Positions 1 to 8,201 of a stretch of DNA of 12,616 bases are shown piece by piece. The notes under the pieces are model-generated. The model had not been told where the DNA came from and did no database searches. It saw nothing but the letters and a program-made list of their open reading frames with translations. The position numbers were made by a program, and so were the translations under genes. Within the stretch, counting starts at the first letter, position 1; every line of letters starts with the position of its first letter. This stretch comes from Pyrinomonadaceae bacterium (GTDB lineage: Bacteria > Acidobacteriota > Blastocatellia > Pyrinomonadales > Pyrinomonadaceae): assembly GCA_013813825.1 (NCBI GenBank), contig JACCRA010000256.1:1-12616 (forward strand), given 5' to 3'.

Positions 1-1431
1 GGCGTCTTCTCCGCGCTCCGCCAGATGATGCTCGACGCGCAACGCTACCGCGAAGCGCAGGCGATTTACGAACAGAACCCGCGCGGCGTGCGCCGACCAC
101 ATCAGGACAAGTCGCTCGAAGCCCTGCTGCCGGTGCTGGCGCGCCAAGTGCCCGTCGTGATCCTCGCGGAGCGCGAGCGCGAGATTCACCGCGCGCTCGA
201 TCTGGCGCAGGAGTTTAACCTGCGCGCGATCATCGCGGGCGGCGGCGAGGCGTGGAAGACGGCGGAGCGACTGAAGGCGCTGAACGTGCCGGTGCTCCTG
301 ACGCTCAACTTCCCGCGCCGCACGACGACCAGCGTGCCCGAAGCCGAGCCGGAGACGCTGCGCGTTTTGCGCGAGCGCGTCGAGATGCCGAAGGGCGCGG
401 GACGGCTGGCGGCGGCAGGCGTCCGCTTCGCCTTCCAATCGGGCGGCCTGACGAACATGGCCGACTTTTTGAACAACGCGGGCAAGGCCGTCGAGAACGG
501 ACTGGCAAAGGATGAGGCACTGCGCGCGTTGACGATTCGCGCGGCCGAAATCCTCGGCGTCGAAAACCAACTCGGCACAATCGAGGTCGGCAAGATCGCC
601 AACCTGACCGTCACCCGCGGCGACCTCTTCGACAAGACGCGCCGCATCACTCACGTCTTCATTGATGGCCGCCCGGTTGATCTCAAACCGGCTACGACAG
701 GCGGCGCGGCGGCGGCGGGCGCGACTGGAACGTGGGACTTGCGCGTGAGATTCGAGGGGCGGCCGGAAAGTTCCGTCACGCTCACGCTGCGACAGGAAGG
801 CGAGCGTCTGAGCGGCGCGATTCAGGGCGACTTGGGAGCAGCGCAGATCGCCAACGCTTCAATCGGCGCTACCGGCCAGATTAAGTTCACCGCCCCGATC
901 ACCAACGCCACGCAAACCACTGAGGCGACTTTCAGCGGCGCCGTCAGCGGCGACGAAATGAGCGGCACAGTGCAATTCACCGGCGGCACGCCCGGCTCGT
1001 TTACCGGCACACGGCAAGGCGGCGGTCCGACGCCGGCCTCGCCATCCGTCACGACGCCTCCCGGCACGCCTCCTCCTTCCGCGACAACGCCGCCCGCTGC
1101 CGCCAATCCGCCGGCGCTGGGCGCTGATCTTTCCGGCACGTGGACGCTCGCCATCGAGGTCGAAGGCCAATCTTTACCCGCTACGCTCGCGCTCCGGCAA
1201 CAGGGAGCGTCGCTCGCCGGCTCATTGCAAACCACGTTCGGCTCGTCTGCCGTGAGCGGCTCCATTGGCTCCGAAGGTTTCCGCTTCACGACCACCATCA
1301 ACATTCAAGGGCAGTCCATCGAAGTCACCTTCTCCGGCGCGGCCGCCGGCGGCAACCGCATGAGTGGCACGGCTGCGTCCGCGCTCGGCACCGTCGGCTT
1401 CACGGGGACCAAACTGCAACAGCAGCAGTGA
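1..1431 (+). CDS. Imidazolonepropionase-like amidohydrolase paralogue, C-terminal part with two beta-rich repeat domains (5' end outside window)
   Basis: The frame is open from base 1, so the true start lies upstream. The first ~225 residues align by eye with the C-terminal half of the amidohydrolase at 2958-4367: an '...LRAII.GG.EAWK' block, then 'LGTIEVGKIANLTVTRGDLFD' shortened here to its key part GTIEVGKIANL, and a final 'FIDGRPV'. Amidohydrolases of this superfamily are metal-dependent TIM-barrel hydrolases of cyclic amides and peptides. In the visible part the beta5 and beta6 histidines and the beta8 aspartate cannot be recognised (the beta8 region reads AFQSGGLTN), so catalysis is doubtful; the HxH region is not visible. 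After the barrel come two ~95-residue repeats, each opening with G-T-W and closing with G-F-T-G-T or S-F-T-G-T, joined by a Pro/Thr/Ala-rich linker at about 1021-1125. They look like small secreted beta-barrel modules. The stop codon sits inside the left arm of the 1426-1484 inverted repeat. Substrate unknown. Confidence 0.85.
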   Translation, partial: GVFSALRQMMLDAQRYREAQAIYEQNPRGVRRPHQDKSLEALLPVLARQVPVVILAEREREIHRALDLAQEFNLRAIIAGGGEAWKTAERLKALNVPVLLTLNFPRRTTTSVPEAEPETLRVLRERVEMPKGAGRLAAAGVRFAFQSGGLTNMADFLNNAGKAVENGLAKDEALRALTIRAAEILGVENQLGTIEVGKIANLTVTRGDLFDKTRRITHVFIDGRPVDLKPATTGGAAAAGATGTWDLRVRFEGRPESSVTLTLRQEGERLSGAIQGDLGAAQIANASIGATGQIKFTAPITNATQTTEATFSGAVSGDEMSGTVQFTGGTPGSFTGTRQGGGPTPASPSVTTPPGTPPPSATTPPAAANPPALGADLSGTWTLAIEVEGQSLPATLALRQQGASLAGSLQTTFGSSAVSGSIGSEGFRFTTTINIQGQSIEVTFSGAAAGGNRMSGTAASALGTVGFTGTKLQQQQ

Positions 1432-1484
1432 CGAGTGTTGGGCAAAACTGCTTTGTCCTGCTCGTCACTTGTCACTCGTCACTG
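1426..1484. repeat. Inverted repeat with 7-bp-period arms between amidohydrolase genes 1 and 2
   Basis: CAGTGACGAGTG at 1426-1437 is the exact reverse complement of CACTCGTCACTG at 1473-1484 (12 bp, 35-nt spacing). The right side is a tandem of heptamers: CGTCACT 1463-1469, TGTCACT 1470-1476, CGTCACT 1477-1483. The stop codon of the upstream gene (1429-1431) lies in the left arm. A hairpin is possible in the transcript; there is no U tract, so it is not a classical terminator. Confidence 0.75.
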
Positions 1485-1500
1485 TTTTCAGGAGATGATT

Positions 1501-2957
<1,457 letters not shown>

Positions 2958-2961
<4 letters not shown>

Positions 2962-4367
2962 AAGGCAAAAAGCAAAAGGCAAAAAGCAAAGGGGAACAGT
3001 TAAAGTCCGCTACTGTCTTTTTCTTCTTCGCATGTGTGTGTCTATGTGGCGGGCTGTCGTCGGGCGTGTTAGCGCAGCAGGATTCGAGCCAGAGGGGCCC
3101 GGCGTTTCTGAGCGGGACGCCGGGGACGTTCGTGATCCGCAATGCGCGGATCGTGACGGTGTCGGGCGTGGACATCGAGAATGGCAGCGTTGTCATTAAA
3201 GACGGGCGGATCGAACAGGTCGGGGCGCGAGTCAAAACGCCCAGCGGCGCGCGCGAGATCAACGCGCGGGGCTTGTCCGTCTATCCCGGCATGATCGACT
3301 TGAGTACGGCGATGGGGTTAGTCGAGATTCCGCAGGGCGCGAACGCGACCGTGGATACCTCGGAAGTCGGGGAGATGAACCCGAACGCGCGAGCTTTCTA
3401 CGGCATCAACCCGCACAGCGCGCACATCGCGGTGACGCGCGTCAACGGCGTAACAAATGTTTTGAGTTTGCCGCAGGGCGGACTGATCTCAGGTCAGGCC
3501 GCTTTCATTAACCTGCTCGGCGCGACGCCGGCCGAGATGGCCGTGACGCCGGCGGCTGCGCTCGTCGTCAACTTCCCGCGTGTGGTTGCTGCCGGCGGTG
3601 GCGGCGGCTTCCTCGCGTTCCTGTTGCAGCAACAAGCGCCGAACATCACCGAAGCGATCACGCAACGCGACCGGCAGGTTGAAGGGCTGCGCAAAATGCT
3701 CCGCGACGCGGAGGCTTACGGCCGCTCAATTGACGCCGCCGCCCGCGATACGTCCGTCCCGCGACCGGATCAAGATATCGTGTTGGCTGCATTGGTTCCC
3801 TACGTGCGCGGCGAGCAACCCGTCGTCTTCCGCGCCGACCGCGAAGCCGACATCCGCGCCGCCGTCCGCTTCGCCGAAGAGATGAAACTGAGAGCCATCA
3901 TCCTCGGCGGCACGGATGCGTGGAAGGCGGCGCAGCTTCTGAAAGAGAAGAACGTGCCCGTCGTCTTGAACAACACGCTCGATTTGCCGCCCAACGAGGA
4001 CGCTCCATACGATGTGCTATATGAGAACGCGGCTAAACTGAGCCAAGCGGGCATTCGCTTCGCGATTGCGACGAACGACGATCCGGCGCACGTCCGCGAT
4101 CTGCCGTATCACGCCGGAATGTCAGCCGCCTTCGGCCTGCCGCGCGCCGAAGCGTTGAAGGCCGTCACGCTCTACCCCGCCCAGATCATGAACGCGGCGG
4201 ACAAACTCGGCTCCATCGAAGTGGGCAAGCTCGCCAATCTCGTCGTCACCGACGGCGATTTGCTCGACGCGCGCACCAACATCCGCCACCTCTTCATCAA
4301 CGGCCGCCAAGTGCCACTCGTCAGCCGCCACACAGAGTTGTACGAGCAGTTCAAGAGCAGAAAGTGA
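2958..4367 (+). CDS. Secreted amidohydrolase paralogue with degenerate metal site (possible pseudoenzyme)
   Basis: A 469-residue protein of the same family as its two upstream neighbours. The N-terminus is an unusual Lys-rich run (GKKQKAKSKG) encoded by a heptamer repeat, then a hydrophobic signal segment (about 18-39, cut near VLA-QQ). The flanking beta-sandwich (IRNARIVTVSG; GSIEVGKLANLVVT) and the barrel are recognisable. The first-strand HxH motif of gene 2 (VDAHSH) is replaced by IDLSTA, with S116 and A118 at the histidine positions. The strand-5 histidine aligns with R292, the strand-6 histidine with G317. Only the strand-8 Asp (D374 in TNDDP) is retained. Such paralogues may bind ligand without hydrolysis, or use another mechanism. 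Start supported by AGGAGG and by the ATGA overlap. The stop codon lies in the stem of the 4359-4414 hairpin. Confidence 0.88.
2964..2991. repeat. Four tandem heptamers within the start of a coding region
   Basis: GGCAAAA, AGCAAAA, GGCAAAA, AGCAAAG follow each other with no gap at 2964-2991, directly after the start codon of the third amidohydrolase. They encode the Lys-rich pre-signal segment. A single related copy in the opposite sense (GTTGCCTTTTGCC) is seen at 5965-5977. Confidence 0.8.
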
Positions 4368-4414
4368 GCAGTGAGCAGTGAAAAGTCGCTTTCACTGCTC
4401 ACTGCTTACTTTCT
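4359..4414. terminator. 25-bp near-perfect hairpin between convergent genes, likely bidirectional terminator
   Basis: The left arm 4359-4383 and right arm 4390-4414 are reverse complements except for one position, which forms a G.U pair (g4366 with t4407), around a 6-nt loop (AGTCGC). The arms are built from 7-bp units such as GTGAGCA and ACTGCTC. The hairpin begins inside the end of the amidohydrolase gene and lies 25 bases from the end of the opposing receiver gene. There is no long U run on either side, so termination is inferred from position and stem stability. Confidence 0.7.
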
Positions 4415-4423
4415 TCACCTCTG

Positions 4424-4444
4424 CTTAGTACTTACTGCTTACTT
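4424..4444. repeat. Three degenerate heptamers overlapping the 3' end of the receiver gene
   Basis: CTTAGTA, CTTACTG and CTTACTT run in register at 4424-4444 and continue the 7-bp periodicity of the neighbouring hairpin. The stop codon of the - strand gene (4439-4441) is inside the last unit, so the array supplies its final codons. Confidence 0.6.
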
Positions 4445-5056
4445 ATTAACTGGCAGCAGGCTGCGGACGAGTTCATCGAGGCGTTTGAAGTCGAGGGGCT
4501 TGGTCAAGTAGCCGTCGAGGCCGGCGTCGTAGGCGGCGCGGCGAAAGCCGTCGGTGCTGAAAGCGGTGACGGCGACGACGGGAATGCTGCTCAGGTTCGG
4601 ATGTTCGCGCAGTTGGCGCGTCGCGGCGAGACCATCAAGGCCGGGCATACTGATGTCCATCAAAATCAGATCAGGCTGGCTCAGGGCCGCCACCTGAATC
4701 GCCTCTTCGCCATCGGCCGCCGTCACGACGCGATAGCCCTCCTGCTGTAAATGCAAACTAATAATGACAAGGTTATCAACCATGTCATCGACGACCATCA
4801 CGAGGAAGTCGCCCGGCGAAAACGCATGGGTGACGTGCTCGATGGTGAGCGGGGTGGTGGCCGGGGTAGCCGAAATCGAAGGTTCGACACGGCGCGGCGC
4901 GGCGGTGTGGGAGTCGGCAGTAAACGGGGCGAGCGCCTCTGTCTCCGCAATAGCGGTTGTCGCGTTGTCGGCGGGAGGGCCGGCGAGCGGCGCGCCGCAG
5001 TTGACGCAAAAGCGTGCGTGCTCCGGGTTCGCTTTGCCGCATGAAGGACAATCCAT
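4439..5056 (-). CDS. Zinc-ribbon plus receiver (response regulator) protein
   Basis: A 205-residue soluble signalling protein. The N-terminus is a zinc ribbon with C3, C6, C17 and C20 (CPSCG ... CVNCG). A low-complexity Pro/Thr/Ala linker (about 22-75) leads to a CheY-like receiver domain (about 86-203): acidic pair D90-D91, phosphoacceptor D134 in LILMDISMPG, switch Thr T164 and Lys K186 in LTKPLD. There is no DNA-binding output domain and no histidine kinase in the window, so it is an orphan receiver whose partner is unknown. Start choice is open: an in-frame ATG at 5158 (34 codons upstream) has a GGGGA a few bases before it and sits 15 bases after the upstream gene. I prefer 5056 because the ribbon then starts as M-D-C-P, as in many zinc-ribbon proteins. 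A TATACT box at 5152-5147 would allow separate transcription, though its -35 is poor. Converges on the amidohydrolase operon. Confidence 0.85.
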   Translation of the reverse strand: MDCPSCGKANPEHARFCVNCGAPLAGPPADNATTAIAETEALAPFTADSHTAAPRRVEPSISATPATTPLTIEHVTHAFSPGDFLVMVVDDMVDNLVIISLHLQQEGYRVVTAADGEEAIQVAALSQPDLILMDISMPGLDGLAATRQLREHPNLSSIPVVAVTAFSTDGFRRAAYDAGLDGYLTKPLDFKRLDELVRSLLPVNK

Positions 5057-5173
5057 GTTCGTCTTAATTGCCGCCCGTGGATCGAGTCTCGGCTCACCCA
5101 CGAATGTCCCCGCCGCCGTTTCAGAGTCTGAGTAAAACTGCCTCATAGTATAGCCCATTTTGATCCCCGCCCG

Positions 5174-5692
5174 TCATCCGTCCGGCACGACGAGCTTCTC
5201 CGGTGGCAACATCGCCGCACGGCCGCGATGCTGCCAGCAACGCCCCGTCCCACGCACTCGCCGCGAGCACGGCGTGCCCTTCTTCGTGCGCGCGCCGCAG
5301 AGCGAAACGACGTGGTTCGGGTCTTCAGGCGACATCCCAATAGCGTCGTTCGCGCCGGAATTTAAAGATGACAGAGACCCACCCTGAGTTGCAGCCTTTT
5401 TTTCAGAGGGAGCGCCACCGCCCGCCGGCAAAGTGCCGACGAAAGACGGCTGACTCTGTCGTTCGATGACCAGCAACGACGGTGCTGATGACGCGAAACG
5501 CCCAACCATGTGGCCGGCGATGAAGCCAAGCGCCAGCAACGCGCCGCACGCGGCTAGCAGCGGCCGCGCGAAGCGGGCGCGGCGACCGAGGCCGCCGGCG
5601 CACGCGGGGCAGAAGCGCCGGCTCGTCCACCAGCGCCAACGCTCGCGCACGATCTGCGCGCCGCATTCCGCGCAAAAATTTGGCTGATACAT
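5174..5692 (-). CDS. Small membrane-anchored protein with N-terminal zinc ribbon and C-terminal Cys/His knuckle
   Basis: A 172-residue protein of unknown function. The N-terminal treble-clef or ribbon has C7, C10 (CAECG) and C28, C31 (CPAC). One transmembrane helix spans about 41-64 (ARPLLAACGALLALGFIAG), preceded by an Arg-rich stretch. A disordered Ser/Gly/Ala linker leads to a conserved-looking motif at 131-155, CGARTKKGTPC ... CWQH, with C132, C142, C152 and H155. I recall similar C-x9-C-x9-C-x2-H motifs in short phage and bacterial proteins of unknown function. The start at 5692 follows GGGGAG (5702-5707, 8-nt spacing). An in-frame ATG at 5929 would add 79 residues of unlikely composition and is rejected. 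Same strand as the receiver gene downstream, possibly one transcript. Confidence 0.72.
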   Translation of the reverse strand: MYQPNFCAECGAQIVRERWRWWTSRRFCPACAGGLGRRARFARPLLAACGALLALGFIAGHMVGRFASSAPSLLVIERQSQPSFVGTLPAGGGAPSEKKAATQGGSLSSLNSGANDAIGMSPEDPNHVVSLCGARTKKGTPCSRRVRGTGRCWQHRGRAAMLPPEKLVVPDG

Positions 5693-6055
5693 TTGTGAAA
5701 TCTCCCCGCGCGTGAGGCCGCAGTGGTGGTGCGCGCCGCCGAAGAAAATAGAGGGCTGACTCAGAGGTGAAGCCGCCGGCGTCCGGCAGAATGGCGCGGG
5801 CATTATACGCGCGATCCAGCCCCGCCCGGCAAGCCACTTCCCTACCTTTGACATTCGCCGCGCCGTGCCTCGCTTTGTTTCATCCGCTGGCTCGTGTTGC
5901 ACACGCAAAACAGGCGTGCTAAAGTACACTCGCTTTCGAAGAGACGCGAAGCTGTTCGTGGTGAGTTGCCTTTTGCCTGTCGTTTGGAGAGTTGAACCCG
6001 GAAGACGGGGCGGGGCTGTGGCAGCGGATACTTTCCACGAACGACAATCACCCTC
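5693..6055. other. Divergent intergenic region (363 bp) without supported gene
   Basis: It lies between two divergently transcribed genes. It holds the ribosome site of the membrane zinc-ribbon gene, a candidate + strand promoter at 5897-5925 and a GCCTTTTGCC heptamer remnant near 5967. Open frames here look like shadows: no ribosome sites and no family resemblance. Confidence 0.6.
5897..5925 (+). promoter_or_regulatory. Candidate sigma70-type promoter with extended -10
   Basis: TTGCAC (5897-5902), a 17-nt spacer and TAAAGT (5920-5925), with TG one base before the -10. It would drive the gene at 6056 through a leader of about 120 nt. The -35 is only 3 of 6, so this is tentative. Confidence 0.3.
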
Positions 6056-6709
6056 ATGCGCTTGAAACTATATTGCAATCGCTTCGGGCACTTCAAAGAC
6101 GCGCTTGTCTGTTCGGTCAATTGTGCGTACCGGACGCGCTGTCAGGACTTCGCGCTCTTTTATGACGAACACCGCGAAGGAGTGGAGGCGCTCGTCGCCG
6201 ATTACTATGCCGAGCGGCAGCAGCAGCAAGCATCGCCCGCGGCTGCCACCTTACATCAACAGCGCACCACTTTTCTGCCCGTCGTTCCGGCGACGTTGGC
6301 GACAGCCGTGGACTTGCGCGAACTAATCAGTTTGGAGGTGAAGAGAGAGATGGCGGAAGTCGCATACATCTGGATCGATAAAGAGGGGCGCGCCGAGTTA
6401 ATGGAGCAGGAAGAGGTGCTGCGCCGCGCTGCGCGGGGTATCAAGCCGCAGACGATCTATAAGGTCGCGCAGGAGATGGAGCTACGCTTTCAACTCGTGC
6501 CGCGCAAGCGCATCGAGAAGGCGAAGCGCACGGCGGCCGTCGAGGCCGAGCGCGCCGCCGCCCGCCGCCACTCCCGCCAAGCGGGGACGGCAAAGAACGT
6601 CACGCCAATGCCAATCGCTGCCGCGTTCGACGAGGACGAGAATTTCACGCCCGCCGTCACCACCCCGCGCCGCACGCGCCGTCGGCTGGCGAAAGCCGTC
6701 AACGAATAG
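6056..6709 (+). CDS. Hypothetical protein with N-terminal cysteine cluster
   Basis: A 217-residue soluble protein that I cannot assign to a family. Visible features: a Cys cluster at C7, C19, C23 and C29 (C-x11-C-x3-C-x5-C), suited to binding a metal; a Gln/Ala-rich patch (about 54-65); a middle block with AVDLRELISLEVKREM and YIWIDKEGRAELM; an Arg/Lys/Glu/Ala-rich helix (about 150-185, probable coiled coil); and a basic C-terminus (RRTRRRLAKA), which could contact nucleic acid. No signal peptide or membrane segment. No clear Shine-Dalgarno precedes the ATG, so the start is the first reasonable one. Third-position GC and frame length support real coding. A nucleic-acid-associated regulator is possible but unproven. 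Confidence 0.65.
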   Translation: MRLKLYCNRFGHFKDALVCSVNCAYRTRCQDFALFYDEHREGVEALVADYYAERQQQQASPAAATLHQQRTTFLPVVPATLATAVDLRELISLEVKREMAEVAYIWIDKEGRAELMEQEEVLRRAARGIKPQTIYKVAQEMELRFQLVPRKRIEKAKRTAAVEAERAAARRHSRQAGTAKNVTPMPIAAAFDEDENFTPAVTTPRRTRRRLAKAVNE

Positions 6710-6846
6710 TGTCAAGAAGCGGCTCATCCGCCTTGAAAGCAACGCGGCCTTTTCCGGTCGCAACCAACAGTCGCATTTTCGTAGGCCGCTTGCCAAGCCC
6801 GCGCGAGCTTCCGCATACTGACGGCCTTAATTAGGCGACTGAATCC

Positions 6847-7908
6847 ATGAGCTACTGTGGTCTTTTCCGACATTTCCGCCAGACTCTCGCCGCCGCTTTC
6901 GTCCTCCTGTGCTGCCTGTCCGTGACCGCGCAGGAGACTGACGACGAAGTGTTGAGGGTTGACGCGAACTTGATTCGCTTGAACGTCGGTGTCGCCGATC
7001 CGACCGGACGTGCGATCACCGATCTGTCGCGCGCTGACTTTGACGTTTATGAAGACGGCGTCAAACAATCGATCCTCAGTTTCGAGCCGACGCAGACGCC
7101 GTTTAGCGTCGTCTTGCTGCTCGACATGTCCGGCTCAACGCTCGGCTTCCGCCAGCAACTGACCCAAGCAGCCGTCCGTTTTCTCGACGCGCTCGCGCCC
7201 GCCGACCGCGTCGCCCTCGTCACCTTCTCCGCGCAACGCAAGATCGAGCGCGGGCAAGTCCGCAGCGTCGATCAGATCGAGACGCTGGTGAATTTCACGC
7301 CTGACCGCCAGCAACTCGCTTTCGCCATCCTGAACAACGCGAAAGGCCGTGGCAACACCAATCTCTACAAGGCGCTCAATTACTCGCTCGCCCTGCTCGC
7401 CAAAGAGAACTCGCGCCGCAAAGCCGTCGTCGTTTTGACTGACGGCCGCGACACCGAACAGGAGAATCTCGACCGTCGCGCCGCCGCCGATGCCGCGACC
7501 GGCGAGGAGGCCGTCGCCACCGTCAAGCCCGATCAGAGCGCGCCCTTAAACGCCATTCTCAACGCCGCCGACCGGCAAGGCGTGACCGTCTATCCGATGG
7601 CGCTACCGTCCGGCGATCCGAAGCGCATCCCGATCCCGACGCCGCAGCAGACCGCGATCTTCGTCTCGGCGCGCACCCGCCTGCAATCGCTCGCCAACCG
7701 CACCGGCGGGCGACTGCACGCCATCAATCGCCTCGAAGACATGGGCCGCATCTACGCCGAGATCGCCGCCGAGGTGCGGACGCTCTACAGCATCGCCTAC
7801 CAATCGTCCAACGCACGCTCGCCGCGCGGCGCTTGGCGCGCCATCAACATCGAAGTCACACGACCCCAACTAATCGCCCGCGCCCGTCCCGGCTACTACG
7901 CTCGCTGA
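6847..7908 (+). CDS. Secreted VWA-domain protein (VWFA-related Acidobacterial type)
   Basis: A 353-residue exported protein. A signal peptide spans residues 1-28 (hydrophobic core LAAAFVLLCCLSV, cut at TAQ). A short N-terminal beta domain (VDANLIRLNVGVADPTGR, then ADFDVYEDGVKQ) precedes a von Willebrand A domain with an intact MIDAS: D93-M-S95-G-S97 (DMSGS), T171 in GNTNLYKAL and D199 in LTDGRDT. The chain ends RARPGYYAR, typical of this family. VWA domains bind protein ligands through a Mg2+ at the MIDAS; no enzymatic function is expected. This architecture is known mainly from Acidobacteriota, where it is strongly expanded. No good Shine-Dalgarno is seen before the ATG. The stop codon lies where the IS256 remnant begins, so the last residues may have been affected by that insertion. 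Confidence 0.88.
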   Translation: MSYCGLFRHFRQTLAAAFVLLCCLSVTAQETDDEVLRVDANLIRLNVGVADPTGRAITDLSRADFDVYEDGVKQSILSFEPTQTPFSVVLLLDMSGSTLGFRQQLTQAAVRFLDALAPADRVALVTFSAQRKIERGQVRSVDQIETLVNFTPDRQQLAFAILNNAKGRGNTNLYKALNYSLALLAKENSRRKAVVVLTDGRDTEQENLDRRAAADAATGEEAVATVKPDQSAPLNAILNAADRQGVTVYPMALPSGDPKRIPIPTPQQTAIFVSARTRLQSLANRTGGRLHAINRLEDMGRIYAEIAAEVRTLYSIAYQSSNARSPRGAWRAINIEVTRPQLIARARPGYYAR

Positions 7909-8076
7909 AACGTGATCGCACCCGTGATCGGCCTTTCGAGTCCGACGAGGCGGTCTTCAAGCTGCTGTACTTGGCCGGGTGCAACTTCAGCAAGAGGCGG
8001 ACAATGACGAGATCAAACTGGAGTGGAGTGCCCAACCAGTTCGCGATCCTGTTCGACGGGCGGGTTCACGCCATAT
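7909..8076 (+). pseudogene. C-terminal remnant of an IS256-family (Mutator) transposase
   Basis: In the frame that contains base 7932, the translation has PFESDEAVFKLLYLAGC, then a stretch with NWSGVPNQFAILFDGRV. This matches the C-terminal consensus of Mutator/IS256 transposases, of the form FPSDEAALKLLYLALRNISK, W, then NWKEALNQFAILFEGR. The preceding bases GTGATCGCACCCGTG resemble the codons for KVIKTRG with a one-base deletion. The catalytic DDE region is gone, there is no start codon, and the conserved K-W-T after ISK is altered to RRTM. It is a dead fragment next to the VWA stop codon. Confidence 0.75.
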
Positions 8077-8094
8077 CGCTTTCACCTGGTTTTT

Positions 8095-8168
8095 TTAGAG
8101 CTGGTTGCAAAATTAAACCAAGTGCTCGCTGCTGCTTGCTCAAAGCTTAATTTTGCAACCAGCTCTTA
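8095..8168. mobile_element. 68-bp MITE-like palindromic element with TTA target duplication
   Basis: GAGCTGGTTGCAAAATTAA (8098-8116) is repeated as an exact reverse complement at 8147-8165 (19 bp, no mismatch) around a 30-nt centre. Both ends are flanked by TTA (8095-8097 and 8166-8168). A TNA duplication of 3 bp is what several IS5-family subgroups leave, so a non-autonomous derivative of such an element is the favoured reading. Lying between convergent genes, it may also act as a terminator hairpin, although the T run is on the wrong side for that on either strand. Confidence 0.65.
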
Positions 8169-8201
8169 GAACTTCCGTGGCGAACTCAACGACGGACTTA
8201 A

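Noticed and set aside
5842..6120. A 92-codon - strand open frame over the divergent promoter region
   Set aside because: It overlaps the start of the + strand gene at 6056, has a poor start context, and no recognisable domain.
7833..8150. A 105-codon + strand open frame as an intact gene
   Set aside because: Its start is inside the VWA gene and its end runs into the MITE; only the middle is meaningful, as a degraded IS256-family transposase tail.
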